The translations under genes and the position numbers were made by a program. Below are positions 23,796 through 30,476 of a stretch of DNA of 30,476 nt, one piece after another. The DNA is from Bacteroidales bacterium (GTDB taxonomy: Bacteria; Bacteroidota; Bacteroidia; Bacteroidales; Paludibacteraceae). The notes under the pieces are model-generated. The model made no database searches. It was not told the DNA's origin and saw only the letters and a program-made list of their open reading frames with translations. Positions within the stretch are counted from its first letter, which is position 1. Each line of letters begins with the position of its first letter. Location of the stretch: assembly GCA_900767595.1 (NCBI GenBank), contig CAAFZS010000021.1, forward strand, positions 1 to 30,476, given 5' to 3'.

Positions 23796-25219
23796 ACTAT
23801 ATGATTTGTGGACTGATACCCACCTATAATAATGCAACCACGATAGCCGACATCGTTCAACGCACCCTTCAACAACTGCCTTTAGTGGTGGTTGTCAACG
23901 ATGGCTCTACCGACGAAACGGCCGCTGTCCTCTCTACCTTGGAACGGACAGAGAAAAGACTGTCCGTCGTTACCTTACCTCAAAACAAAGGGAAGGGCTA
24001 TGCCCTCCGCAAAGGCTTCGAACAAGCGCGAGCTTTAGGGTGCAGCCATGTCGTCACCTTGGATGCCGACGGACAACATTTCCCGGAGGATATACCCGAA
24101 CTGATTCATATCAGCCGTATCCGCCCGGAAGCTATCGTCGTTGGCTGCCGAGGAACGAAGCATACGAATATGCCCTCGTCTTCGACATTTGCTAACCGCT
24201 TCTCTAATTTCTGGTTTGCCATTCAAACGGGGTTATATCTACCCGATACACAAACGGGTTTTCGTATCTATCCCTTGAATAATATCCACGGGGAACGCTT
24301 TATGACCCGCCGCTATGAGGCGGAACTGCTGCTACTCGTTCTTTCTACGTGGGCTAATGTGCCGATTATCCCCTCGCCGGTGAAGGTGTATTATCCGCCG
24401 AAAGAACAGCGCGTGTCTTCTTTCCGTCCCTTCCGCGACTTCACTCGTATCTCTATCCTTAATACGATCCTCTGTATCTTAGCCGTCATCTATGGTCTGC
24501 CCAGACGGTACGGACGGCTGATCTACTATGGTTTGTGTTTCTTTATTTTTGCAGCTGCCGGAAAGATCATCACCTCCCTTTACCGCCTTCGTCCTACTCC
24601 TCAAAACGAGGCAAAGATGCACCGCCGTATCCAACGGGGATGTCAGATTTTCCTGTCCGTCTTTCCGACCGCCGACTATCGCGTGGATGAGTCGCAAGCC
24701 ACAATCGATGCCTCTACCCCCGCCATATATATTGCTAACCACTCGTCCTATCTGGATATCATCGCCCTCTTGGCGTTGTCGGATAAGATGCGTCTGATAG
24801 GGAAAGCCCATATTGTGGATAACAAGTTCTATGGCCGTACCGCCAAAACCATCGGGTTCATTCCCATTACTACGGGAGCCGAGGATATGGAGACCATCGT
24901 TAAACACTGGACCGACCAGGGCTATTCGATTGGTATCTTCCCCGAAGGAACGCGCTCCCTCTTTGGTGTGCCGCTCCGCTTCCACTCGGGGGCGTTCCAT
25001 ATGGCCGAACAACTCAGACTGCCCATCCAACCTATTCTGCTAGAAGGGTATTCGGAGGCCTTACAGAAACGTCCCTTCCACGTAGGCAAACCTCGACAGA
25101 TAGTAACCCGCGTCCTGCCTCGTATCGATGCCGACGACGTACAGTGGGGTACCACCCGTATCGAAAAAGCCAAGAAGATGCGAGCCTACTATGACCGATT
25201 ATTGTCGCACGAAAAATGA
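23792..25219 (+). CDS. GT2 glycosyltransferase fused to a 1-acylglycerol-phosphate-type acyltransferase
   Basis: 475 aa, two enzymes in one chain. Residues 1-215 are a GT-A family 2 transferase (CGLIPTYNNATTIADIV, VVNDGSTDET, TLDADGQHFPED with the metal-binding DxD). A membrane helix at about 225-262 follows. Residues about 270-475 are a PlsC-like acyltransferase with the HX4D motif NHSSYLD (His317/Asp322) and FPEGTRS (383-389). This fusion is characteristic of aryl polyene and flexirubin clusters and suggests that the product is joined to a sugar and acylated, giving a glycolipid. Cytoplasmic face of the inner membrane. It overlaps both neighbours by 4 bp. Confidence 0.9.
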   Translation: MNYMICGLIPTYNNATTIADIVQRTLQQLPLVVVVNDGSTDETAAVLSTLERTEKRLSVVTLPQNKGKGYALRKGFEQARALGCSHVVTLDADGQHFPEDIPELIHISRIRPEAIVVGCRGTKHTNMPSSSTFANRFSNFWFAIQTGLYLPDTQTGFRIYPLNNIHGERFMTRRYEAELLLLVLSTWANVPIIPSPVKVYYPPKEQRVSSFRPFRDFTRISILNTILCILAVIYGLPRRYGRLIYYGLCFFIFAAAGKIITSLYRLRPTPQNEAKMHRRIQRGCQIFLSVFPTADYRVDESQATIDASTPAIYIANHSSYLDIIALLALSDKMRLIGKAHIVDNKFYGRTAKTIGFIPITTGAEDMETIVKHWTDQGYSIGIFPEGTRSLFGVPLRFHSGAFHMAEQLRLPIQPILLEGYSEALQKRPFHVGKPRQIVTRVLPRIDADDVQWGTTRIEKAKKMRAYYDRLLSHEK

Positions 25220-26037
25220 GAACACGATTACTCATATTCTTTTTGCTTCTATCCCTCGCAGCGATGGCTAAAAGCAACAAACATCAAGTCCGCCCTTATC
25301 TAGCTGACTCGGTGGATAACTCCGGTATAGCCGTTATCGTCTGCCCGGGCGGCTCCTACTCGTGGCTGTGCATGAAAGAGGAAGGGGTACAGGTAGCCCA
25401 ATGGCTCAATAGCGAAGGGATCAATGCCTTTGTTTTGCCCTACCGGGTGGCAACCGTACCGGCATATATCTTCGGGTTCAGGATCCTAGGCTTGGGACAT
25501 AAATATCCGGAAATGTTAGAGGATGTCCAATCCGCCTTGCAATGGGTCTATACTCACGCCGACTCCCTTCATATCGATACTACGATGATTGGTGTGATGG
25601 GTTTCTCCGCAGGAGGACACTTGGCAATGATGTCCTATCTGTTTAATCACACCCCTTATAAGCCCTCTTTCATCTGTTCCCTCTATCCGGTGGTTACTAT
25701 GAGCGGAACGCAAACCCATAAACGCAGCCGCCGTGGGGCGCTGGGCGTGTGGGGACAGTGGAACGAAACTATGCGGGACTCCCTCTCGATAGAGAAACAT
25801 ATATCTGCTTCCTGCCCTCCGGTTTTTGTGGCGAACTGTAAGGATGACCCTATCGTCAATTACCAAAATAGCGAACTGCTCGACTCTGCCCTCACCGCCC
25901 AAGGGGTGAGACATTGTTATATCCAATACGAAACAGGGGGACACGGGTTTGGCGCTTCTCCGACCAAAGGCTCAGAACAAGCCCGCCAATGGAAAGATGA
26001 GTTTATAGCATGGTTAATCAAAGTGATTTATGAATAA
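25216..26037 (+). CDS. Secreted alpha/beta hydrolase (acetyl-esterase-like)
   Basis: 273 aa with a signal peptide (MRTRLLIFFLLLSLAAMA). The core shows the oxyanion region VIVCPGGSYSW, nucleophile Ser131 in MGFSAGGHLAM, an Asp at 210 or 211 (NCKDDPIVN) and His243 (GGHGFG). This layout is typical of the BD-FAE/acetylxylan-esterase-like group. It acts in the periplasm or outside. It could deacylate the exported product or a cell-envelope glycan; this is inference. The gene has overlaps of 4 bp upstream and 8 bp downstream, so it belongs to the operon and is not a stray carbohydrate esterase. Confidence 0.84.
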   Translation: MRTRLLIFFLLLSLAAMAKSNKHQVRPYLADSVDNSGIAVIVCPGGSYSWLCMKEEGVQVAQWLNSEGINAFVLPYRVATVPAYIFGFRILGLGHKYPEMLEDVQSALQWVYTHADSLHIDTTMIGVMGFSAGGHLAMMSYLFNHTPYKPSFICSLYPVVTMSGTQTHKRSRRGALGVWGQWNETMRDSLSIEKHISASCPPVFVANCKDDPIVNYQNSELLDSALTAQGVRHCYIQYETGGHGFGASPTKGSEQARQWKDEFIAWLIKVIYE

Positions 26038-26782
26038 CTTGGAAACGGTTTTGAAAATACAAGGCAGCGTAGGACAACTGACAGCCTCTTTAGTCCGACC
26101 CGAGAAGGCCGATACACTGGTCTTGCTCATGCACGGACTGATGTCTAATCGTCAGTTCCATCTCTTTAAGCGACTGGCTCAGTCCTTAGCCGAGGAAGGA
26201 ATGGCGTCCTTGCGTTTCGATTTTAACGGACAAGGCGAAAGTGACGGTTTATTACAGTCGATGACAGTGAACAACGAACTGGAGGATGCACAAGCCGTCT
26301 TGGACGAAGTCCAACACTATCCGTGGGTCAAACATATTATCTTGGTAGGCTACTCTTTGGGTGGCGTGGTTGCCGGATTGTTAGCAGCTGAGAATAAGGA
26401 CCGGGTGGAAGCTCTGGTTCAGATCGCTGCGGCAGCTGTCATGCATGATGATGCTTTAGCCGGTAAGATTATGAACGCCACCTACGATCCCGACCATATA
26501 CCCGAATATGTGCGCGTCTTCTTTGTCAAGAAGATAGGACGCGCCTACCTCGAGGCGGCTCGCGATATCGACATCTTCGAGCGTAGTACCTACCCGGGTC
26601 CCGTCTGTCTTATCCACGGCACGAAGGACAGTATCGTACCTTACCGTTATAGCGAGATCTACCATCAGCAATATGCCCAATCGCAGTTGCACTTGATAGA
26701 CAAAGAGAACCATTTGCTCTTGCATAACCCCACCCACGTAGCCCAACTGGTGCTCCGCTTTATCCTAAAAACTAACGACTAA
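26030..26782 (+). CDS. Cytoplasmic alpha/beta hydrolase, cinnamoyl-esterase-like
   Basis: 250 aa, no signal peptide. The catalytic triad is Ser109 (LVGYSLGGVVAG), Asp200 (IHGTKDSIVP) and His228 (KENHLLL). The pattern LMHGLMSNRQFHLFKRLAQSL, then ASLRFDFNGQGESDGLLQSMTV, is that of Est1E/LJ0536-type feruloyl and cinnamoyl esterases. In this cluster an intracellular enzyme with aryl-acid ester preference could be a thioesterase that releases or proofreads an aryl-polyenoyl chain; that is inferred. Its C-terminal residues KTND and the stop are encoded by the heptamer repeat at 26770-26818. Confidence 0.83.
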   Translation: MNNLETVLKIQGSVGQLTASLVRPEKADTLVLLMHGLMSNRQFHLFKRLAQSLAEEGMASLRFDFNGQGESDGLLQSMTVNNELEDAQAVLDEVQHYPWVKHIILVGYSLGGVVAGLLAAENKDRVEALVQIAAAAVMHDDALAGKIMNATYDPDHIPEYVRVFFVKKIGRAYLEAARDIDIFERSTYPGPVCLIHGTKDSIVPYRYSEIYHQQYAQSQLHLIDKENHLLLHNPTHVAQLVLRFILKTND

Positions 26783-26818
26783 CAACTAACAACTAACAAC
26801 TAACGACTAAAAACGAAC
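26770..26818 (+). repeat. Heptamer repeat spacer, seven units
   Basis: AACTAAC, GACTAAC, AACTAAC x3, GACTAAA and AACGAAC, followed by GACAAAT and the ATG at 26826. The first two units contain the end and stop codon of the upstream hydrolase. This is the longest junction repeat in the window. Confidence 0.95.
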
Positions 26819-26825
26819 GACAAAT

Positions 26826-28127
26826 ATGAACGACATTGAATTCGCCTCTGCCTCTGAGATTAAGGCTTTTCAGGAGCAACTCTTGCACGAGCAACTGCAA
26901 TACCTGCAAGCTCATTCGCCTTTCTATCAGCGCCTGTTCAAGGAACATCAAATAGATATTGACACCATCCGCCACCTGGAGGACCTACAGCGCATTCCCT
27001 TCACCGAGAAAGAGGACCTGCATCGTTTTAGTGAGGACTTTTTGTGCTGTACGCGACGCGAGATAGTCGATTATAGTACCACCTCCGGTACTACCGGTGA
27101 ACCCGTCACTTTTGCTTATACCGAGAACGACCTGCAACGGCAAGCCCTCAATGAGTATAAGTCCTTCAAGGCTGCGGGTGTCACCCCCGACTCCGTCGTG
27201 CAACTGATGCTTACTATGGACAAACGTTTCATCGCGGGGATGGCGTATAGCCTCGGTCTTCGCAAACTGGGGGCCGGCATCATTAGGGTAGGGAACGGTA
27301 TTCCCGAACTCCAGTGGGACACCATCGAGCGCGTCAAACCCGATGTACTCATGTGCGTTCCCTCTTTCATCTTGAAGATGATTGACTACGCGCAGCAACA
27401 CCATATTGATTACCGTCACTCCTCGGTACGCAAACTCATTACCGTAGGCGAGAGTCTTCGTAATCAGGACCTCTCCCTCAACCTCTTAGGTCAGCGTATT
27501 CAACAGCTATGGCCTGAGGTGGAGATGTATTCCACCTATTCCTCTACCGAGATGGGAGCCACTTTTGCGGAGTGTGAATGTCAATGCGGAGGTCACCTCC
27601 ATCCCGAACTCGTCATCATTGAGATCATCGGAGAGGATAACTTTCCTGTTCCCGATGGACAAACGGGCGAAGTGGTGATGACTACCTTGGGCGTAGAGGC
27701 TATGCCGTTGCTTCGTTTCCGTACGGGGGATATAGCGGCAAAGATCGTGGAGCCTTGCGCTTGTGGACGGAACAGCTATCGCCTGACCCCTATCTTAGGA
27801 CGCAAACACAATATGCTCAAACTCAAGGGCACGACCATCTATCCGCCGGCACTGAACGATGTGCTCGATAACGTGGACGAGGTGCAGAACTATGTCGTCA
27901 TTGCCCGTACCTTGGATATAGGAATGGATAGTGTGCTGGTGCGTATCGGGCTCAAAGACGATACCATTAATCACGACACGCTCATCAAGGACCTTAAGGA
28001 CCGTTTTCGTGCCCGCTTGCGCGTCACACCCGAGATAGAGATCTTACCGGCGGATGTGATTGCCCGCATTAACTTCCCTGCTAAATCCCGCAAACCGATT
28101 AAGTTTATAGATGAACGTTCTCATTAA
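26826..28127 (+). CDS. Phenylacetate-CoA ligase-like aryl-acid activating enzyme
   Basis: 433 aa, ANL superfamily, PaaK group. The ATP-binding loop is YSTTSGTTGEPVTF (about 83-96), with YSSTEMGATFAEC in the acyl/adenylate region, LLRFRTGDIA, and a C-terminal domain with ILGRKHNMLKLKGTTIYPPALNDVL. A cluster of Cys (ECECQCGG and PCACGRN) may bind a structural metal, as in several PaaK relatives. It probably adenylates an aryl carboxylic acid and loads it on CoA or ACP as the starter. The nature of the acid (for example 4-hydroxybenzoate or a hydroxycinnamate) is unknown. It overlaps the MMPL gene by 17 bp. Confidence 0.88.
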   Translation: MNDIEFASASEIKAFQEQLLHEQLQYLQAHSPFYQRLFKEHQIDIDTIRHLEDLQRIPFTEKEDLHRFSEDFLCCTRREIVDYSTTSGTTGEPVTFAYTENDLQRQALNEYKSFKAAGVTPDSVVQLMLTMDKRFIAGMAYSLGLRKLGAGIIRVGNGIPELQWDTIERVKPDVLMCVPSFILKMIDYAQQHHIDYRHSSVRKLITVGESLRNQDLSLNLLGQRIQQLWPEVEMYSTYSSTEMGATFAECECQCGGHLHPELVIIEIIGEDNFPVPDGQTGEVVMTTLGVEAMPLLRFRTGDIAAKIVEPCACGRNSYRLTPILGRKHNMLKLKGTTIYPPALNDVLDNVDEVQNYVVIARTLDIGMDSVLVRIGLKDDTINHDTLIKDLKDRFRARLRVTPEIEILPADVIARINFPAKSRKPIKFIDERSH

Positions 28128-30294
28128 GATATACGATTGGCTGCACGCCCATAAGGCGGTGCTCGCTTGCCTCTGCCTACTTATCGTAGGGGGACTGGTC
28201 TTACTCTCGATGCGACTTCGTTACAAAGAGGATATCTTCGATTTCCTCCCTGCCGATGCCGAATATACGGAGTCTATGGAGGTTTATTCGCATCTCTCGC
28301 AGGCGTCCCGAATCGTGATTATCTTTGAAGGAACGAACACGGATTCTATCACATCGGCCATTGACTGTTTTGCCGATGAGTGTCCGCAGGCGATGACCGA
28401 AGTCGATATGACCGAGATCTTCTCCCGACTGGATTTCGTCTATTCCCATCTCCCGTATTTCTTGACGGAGGAGAGTTATAGCCGGTTAGACTCTTTGTAT
28501 GCTGATTCGGTGGATAACCTCACGCCTATCTTAGAGGCGGATAAGCGGATGCTGTCGATGCCGGGTACGGCTTTTCTCTATCCTATCTTGGCTCGCGACC
28601 CGTTGCAACTGGTGCCGATAGCCCGTAGTATAGGAGGGCAATATGCGGGGGCGCAGTCTAATTTCGATGTCCATAACGGGTATATGATGACGCGCGACGG
28701 GAACAAAGGTTTTGCTTTTTACGACTCTCCTTATGGCAGCACTGAGACCAACCGGAATGCGGCTTTAGTGGATTCGCTGACTCAGGTCACAACCACGGTC
28801 ATGACGGCTTATCCTTCTGTGAAGGTCCGGCTCTTGGGAGCTCCGGTTATTGCGGTGGGTAATGCCCGACAGATTAAGCGCGATTCGATAGGAGCTATCC
28901 TCTGTTCGCTTATCCTCATCTTGGCACTCCTCTTATATACTTTCCCGCGCGTGCGCGATATTGGACTCATCTTCCTTTCCGTCGGTTTTGGTTGGTTGTT
29001 TGGAATGGCGGTTTTAGGACTGGTGGTTCAACAAGTGTCGATGATTGTTTTGGGTATAGGGGCGGTGCTTATTGGTATCGCCATCAATTATCCGCTGCAT
29101 CTACTGGTGCATCAGCGTTATACACAGTCTGTTAAGCAGACGCTTGTGGAGGTCCTATCGCCGTTGATTACGGGCAATATTACCACTATTGGTGCTTTTG
29201 CGGCATTGATACCATTACATTCGCCGGCCTTACAGCAACTCGGCATTTTTGCTTCTGCGTTGTTCTTAGGCACGATTCTTTTCTGTATCTTCGTCCTCCC
29301 GCACCTTATGTCCTCCACTCCCGCCCCCATACGCGAGATTCCAATCTTCAATCCTCAATCCTCAATCTTCAATCGTCAATCTTCAATCTTCATTCTTCAA
29401 TCTTCAATCTTCATTCTCTTCCTCCTCCCTCTCCTCTTTCATCGTCAGCCGATGTTTGACCCCGACTTAAGTCACATCAATTATATGACCTCGGAGCAGC
29501 GAGCGGACTTTGCGTGGTTTGAGAGTATCAGTCCCGTGTCGGATGAGCCGGCGTATCTGTTCTCTTCTGCGCAGCAGGAACTGGATCATCGTTGGCAGTT
29601 GTGGCAGAACTATTGGGCGACGCATGATCTCCAGCGTTTAGCGGATAAGGTGAGTGAGGCAGGCGTGTCGGTAGGGTTCACGCCTACGGCTTTTGCTTCT
29701 TTCCGTCAGTCGTTAGAGGCGGTCGAACCATTGGACATCACTCAAACGCAGAACTTAGCTCAGGTCTGGCCCGGGCGGTTTGATACTCAGACGATGAATG
29801 TGCATATAACGAAGACCTTGACCGATAATTTCGATTATATCGGGACGGTGTGTTCGTTGATTGTGCTTATTTTCCTGTGCCTCAGTTTCCGCAGTGTGCG
29901 GTTGGGGTTGATTGCTTTTGTGCCGATGTTGGTTAGTTGGGTGTTTATCTTTGGCTTGATGCAACTCTTCCATCTTCAGTTCAATCTGGTGAATATTATT
30001 TTGGCTACGTTTATTTTCGGTCAGGGGGACGATTATACTATTTTTGTGGTGGAGGGTTTGCGCAACGAGCAGTTGTATGGTAAGCGTTTGTTGCATCAGT
30101 ATAAGCAGTCCATCCTTTTGTCTGCTTTGGTGATGTTACTCTCGATAGGGGTTTTGGCCTTTGCCAAACATCCGGCAATGCAGTCGTTAGGTTGTGTCAC
30201 GCTTATAGGTATGAGTTGTGTCTTATTGATGGCCTTCACCCTCCCCCCGCTTCTCTTCAAACTCTTCAAGTTCTTCAAACATCACGCTCATTAG
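28111..30294 (+). CDS. MMPL/RND-family lipid exporter
   Basis: 727 aa, inner-membrane RND protein of the MMPL/HAE2-like type, with two matching halves. There is one N-terminal helix (about 18-32), then a periplasmic domain of about 200 residues (FLPADAEYTESMEVY...). A helix bundle at about 265-400, with GIGAVLIGIAINYPLHLLVHQRY, follows. The second half repeats this, with a helix at about 435-445, a second periplasmic domain, and a bundle at about 580-720 containing FIFGQGDDYTIFVVEGL. Such proteins export the pigment-lipid in aryl polyene clusters, here with the LolA-like protein. A repeat of 11 heptamers inserts a QSSIF-rich stretch (residues about 411-436) just before the second half. It is the last gene of the operon. 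Confidence 0.9.
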   Translation: MNVLIKIYDWLHAHKAVLACLCLLIVGGLVLLSMRLRYKEDIFDFLPADAEYTESMEVYSHLSQASRIVIIFEGTNTDSITSAIDCFADECPQAMTEVDMTEIFSRLDFVYSHLPYFLTEESYSRLDSLYADSVDNLTPILEADKRMLSMPGTAFLYPILARDPLQLVPIARSIGGQYAGAQSNFDVHNGYMMTRDGNKGFAFYDSPYGSTETNRNAALVDSLTQVTTTVMTAYPSVKVRLLGAPVIAVGNARQIKRDSIGAILCSLILILALLLYTFPRVRDIGLIFLSVGFGWLFGMAVLGLVVQQVSMIVLGIGAVLIGIAINYPLHLLVHQRYTQSVKQTLVEVLSPLITGNITTIGAFAALIPLHSPALQQLGIFASALFLGTILFCIFVLPHLMSSTPAPIREIPIFNPQSSIFNRQSSIFILQSSIFILFLLPLLFHRQPMFDPDLSHINYMTSEQRADFAWFESISPVSDEPAYLFSSAQQELDHRWQLWQNYWATHDLQRLADKVSEAGVSVGFTPTAFASFRQSLEAVEPLDITQTQNLAQVWPGRFDTQTMNVHITKTLTDNFDYIGTVCSLIVLIFLCLSFRSVRLGLIAFVPMLVSWVFIFGLMQLFHLQFNLVNIILATFIFGQGDDYTIFVVEGLRNEQLYGKRLLHQYKQSILLSALVMLLSIGVLAFAKHPAMQSLGCVTLIGMSCVLLMAFTLPPLLFKLFKFFKHHAH
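29342..29418 (+). repeat. Heptamer repeat, eleven units, inside the MMPL gene
   Basis: Eleven consecutive 7-mers close to CAATCTT (variants CAATCCT, CAATCGT, CATTCTT). Three units make 21 bp, so the protein shows a 7-residue period (QSSIFNR, QSSIFIL, QSSIFIL). Twenty bases at 29382-29401 are the exact reverse complement of 13821-13840 at the fabI end. Confidence 0.93.
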
Positions 30295-30316
30295 GGCTTC
30301 GCCCGCTCCTTTTCGC
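30294..30316 (+). terminator. Short GC hairpin with T-rich tail (possible terminator)
   Basis: GGGC-TTC-GCCC (30294-30304) starts at the last base of the MMPL stop and is followed by GCTCCTTTTCG. The 4-bp stem is short, so this is only a candidate end for the long operon. Confidence 0.3.
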
Positions 30317-30342
30317 GCGTGCGCGCACTCGCGTGATACGCG
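30315..30342 (+). repeat. Adjacent CGCG hairpins after the operon
   Basis: GCGC-GTGC-GCGC (30315-30326) and CGCGT-GAT-ACGCG (30330-30342) are two small, GC-rich hairpins in a row. The rest of the 182-bp end region is A/T-rich, with G-runs at 30360-30378, and contains no credible gene. Confidence 0.6.
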
Positions 30343-30434
30343 TAATAAATAAGGAAAAAGGGGGTGAAATAGGGGGCATTTTGTAATCTCCAAGTAGCAA
30401 AATAAGCAAATATAGTTTTTTTTTCACCAAATAT

Positions 30435-30465
30435 TTTGCCATATGAAATATTTGTAGTACCTTTG
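30435..30465 (+). promoter_or_regulatory. Promoter facing out of the window
   Basis: TTTG 30435-30438, a 19-bp spacer with CATATG at 30440-30445, then TACCTTTG 30458-30465. This matches the Bacteroidetes consensus. The gene it drives lies beyond the end of the window, so the pigment operon probably ends at 30294. Confidence 0.78.
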
Positions 30466-30476
30466 CAGTCGCTTTC

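Noticed and set aside
13015..30294. Carotenoid biosynthesis cluster
   Set aside because: Only one CrtI-like gene is present. No phytoene synthase, cyclase or prenyl transferase is seen, while ACPs and ketosynthases point to polyketide-type synthesis.
13015..30294. Complete flexirubin (dialkylresorcinol ester) cluster
   Set aside because: No DarA/DarB-type enzymes or ammonia lyase occur within the window, so the dialkylresorcinol part cannot be claimed.
30192..30386. Small plus-strand frame running past the MMPL stop
   Set aside because: It starts inside the MMPL gene in another frame, has arginine-rich random composition from the CGCG hairpins and no start context.

Overview
The window comes from a member of the Bacteroidales, probably a metagenome-assembled contig. 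The evidence is five promoters of the Bacteroidetes type (TTTG, 19-20 bp, TAnnTTTG), the absence of obvious Shine-Dalgarno sequences, a DUF4293 protein, a Bacteroidetes-style FabI, an RseP followed by housekeeping genes, and an MKKSF...C-type lipoprotein. Positions 1-37 are not genomic: they match the end of the Illumina TruSeq/P5 adapter, so the contig was not trimmed and real sequence starts at 38.

Layout. (i) 38-267: 3' end of a DUF4143-type AAA ATPase gene cut by the contig end. (ii) 391-4530, minus strand: an operon read from 4530 down to 391, encoding a cytoplasmic FKBP prolyl isomerase, a lipoprotein FKBP isomerase with an apparent ATT start, a polysaccharide flippase and truA. (iii) 4598-4613: a divergent promoter pair whose -33 elements interlock. 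(iv) 4649-12228, plus strand: ribE, class I fumarase, a degenerate LytM protein, dxr, rseP, a WbpD-like acetyltransferase, a DUF4293 membrane protein and a secreted barrel-like protein. (v) 12326-30294, plus strand: an 18-kb run of 18 tightly packed genes starting with a paralogue of that barrel-like protein and continuing with FabI, an O-methyltransferase, two ACPs, three ketosynthases, two hotdog dehydratases, two acyltransferase proteins (one fused to a GT2 glycosyltransferase), a small DMT transporter, a LolA-like carrier, a CrtI-like oxidoreductase, two alpha/beta hydrolases, an aryl-CoA ligase-like enzyme and an MMPL/RND exporter. (vi) 30295-30476: hairpins and a promoter facing out of the window.

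Region (v) has the parts of an aryl-polyene / flexirubin-like pigment-lipid pathway: activation of an aryl acid, type II polyketide extension on ACPs, dehydration to a conjugated chain, methylation, transfer to a lipid or sugar, and export to the outer membrane. No ketoreductase, phosphopantetheinyl transferase, ammonia lyase or dialkylresorcinol (DarA/DarB) enzyme is seen here. The less usual parts are the FabI, the CrtI-like enzyme, the two hydrolases and the two ketosynthases with C-terminal ketosynthase-like half-domains.

Two patterns cross gene boundaries. First, short tandem repeats, mostly of 7 nucleotides, sit at gene junctions; they often form the stop codon of the upstream gene and abut the start codon of the next, and some lie inside open reading frames (truA, flippase, ketosynthase, MMPL). 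Second, all promoters seen carry CATATG (one has CATATA) within 0-2 bases of the -33 TTG.
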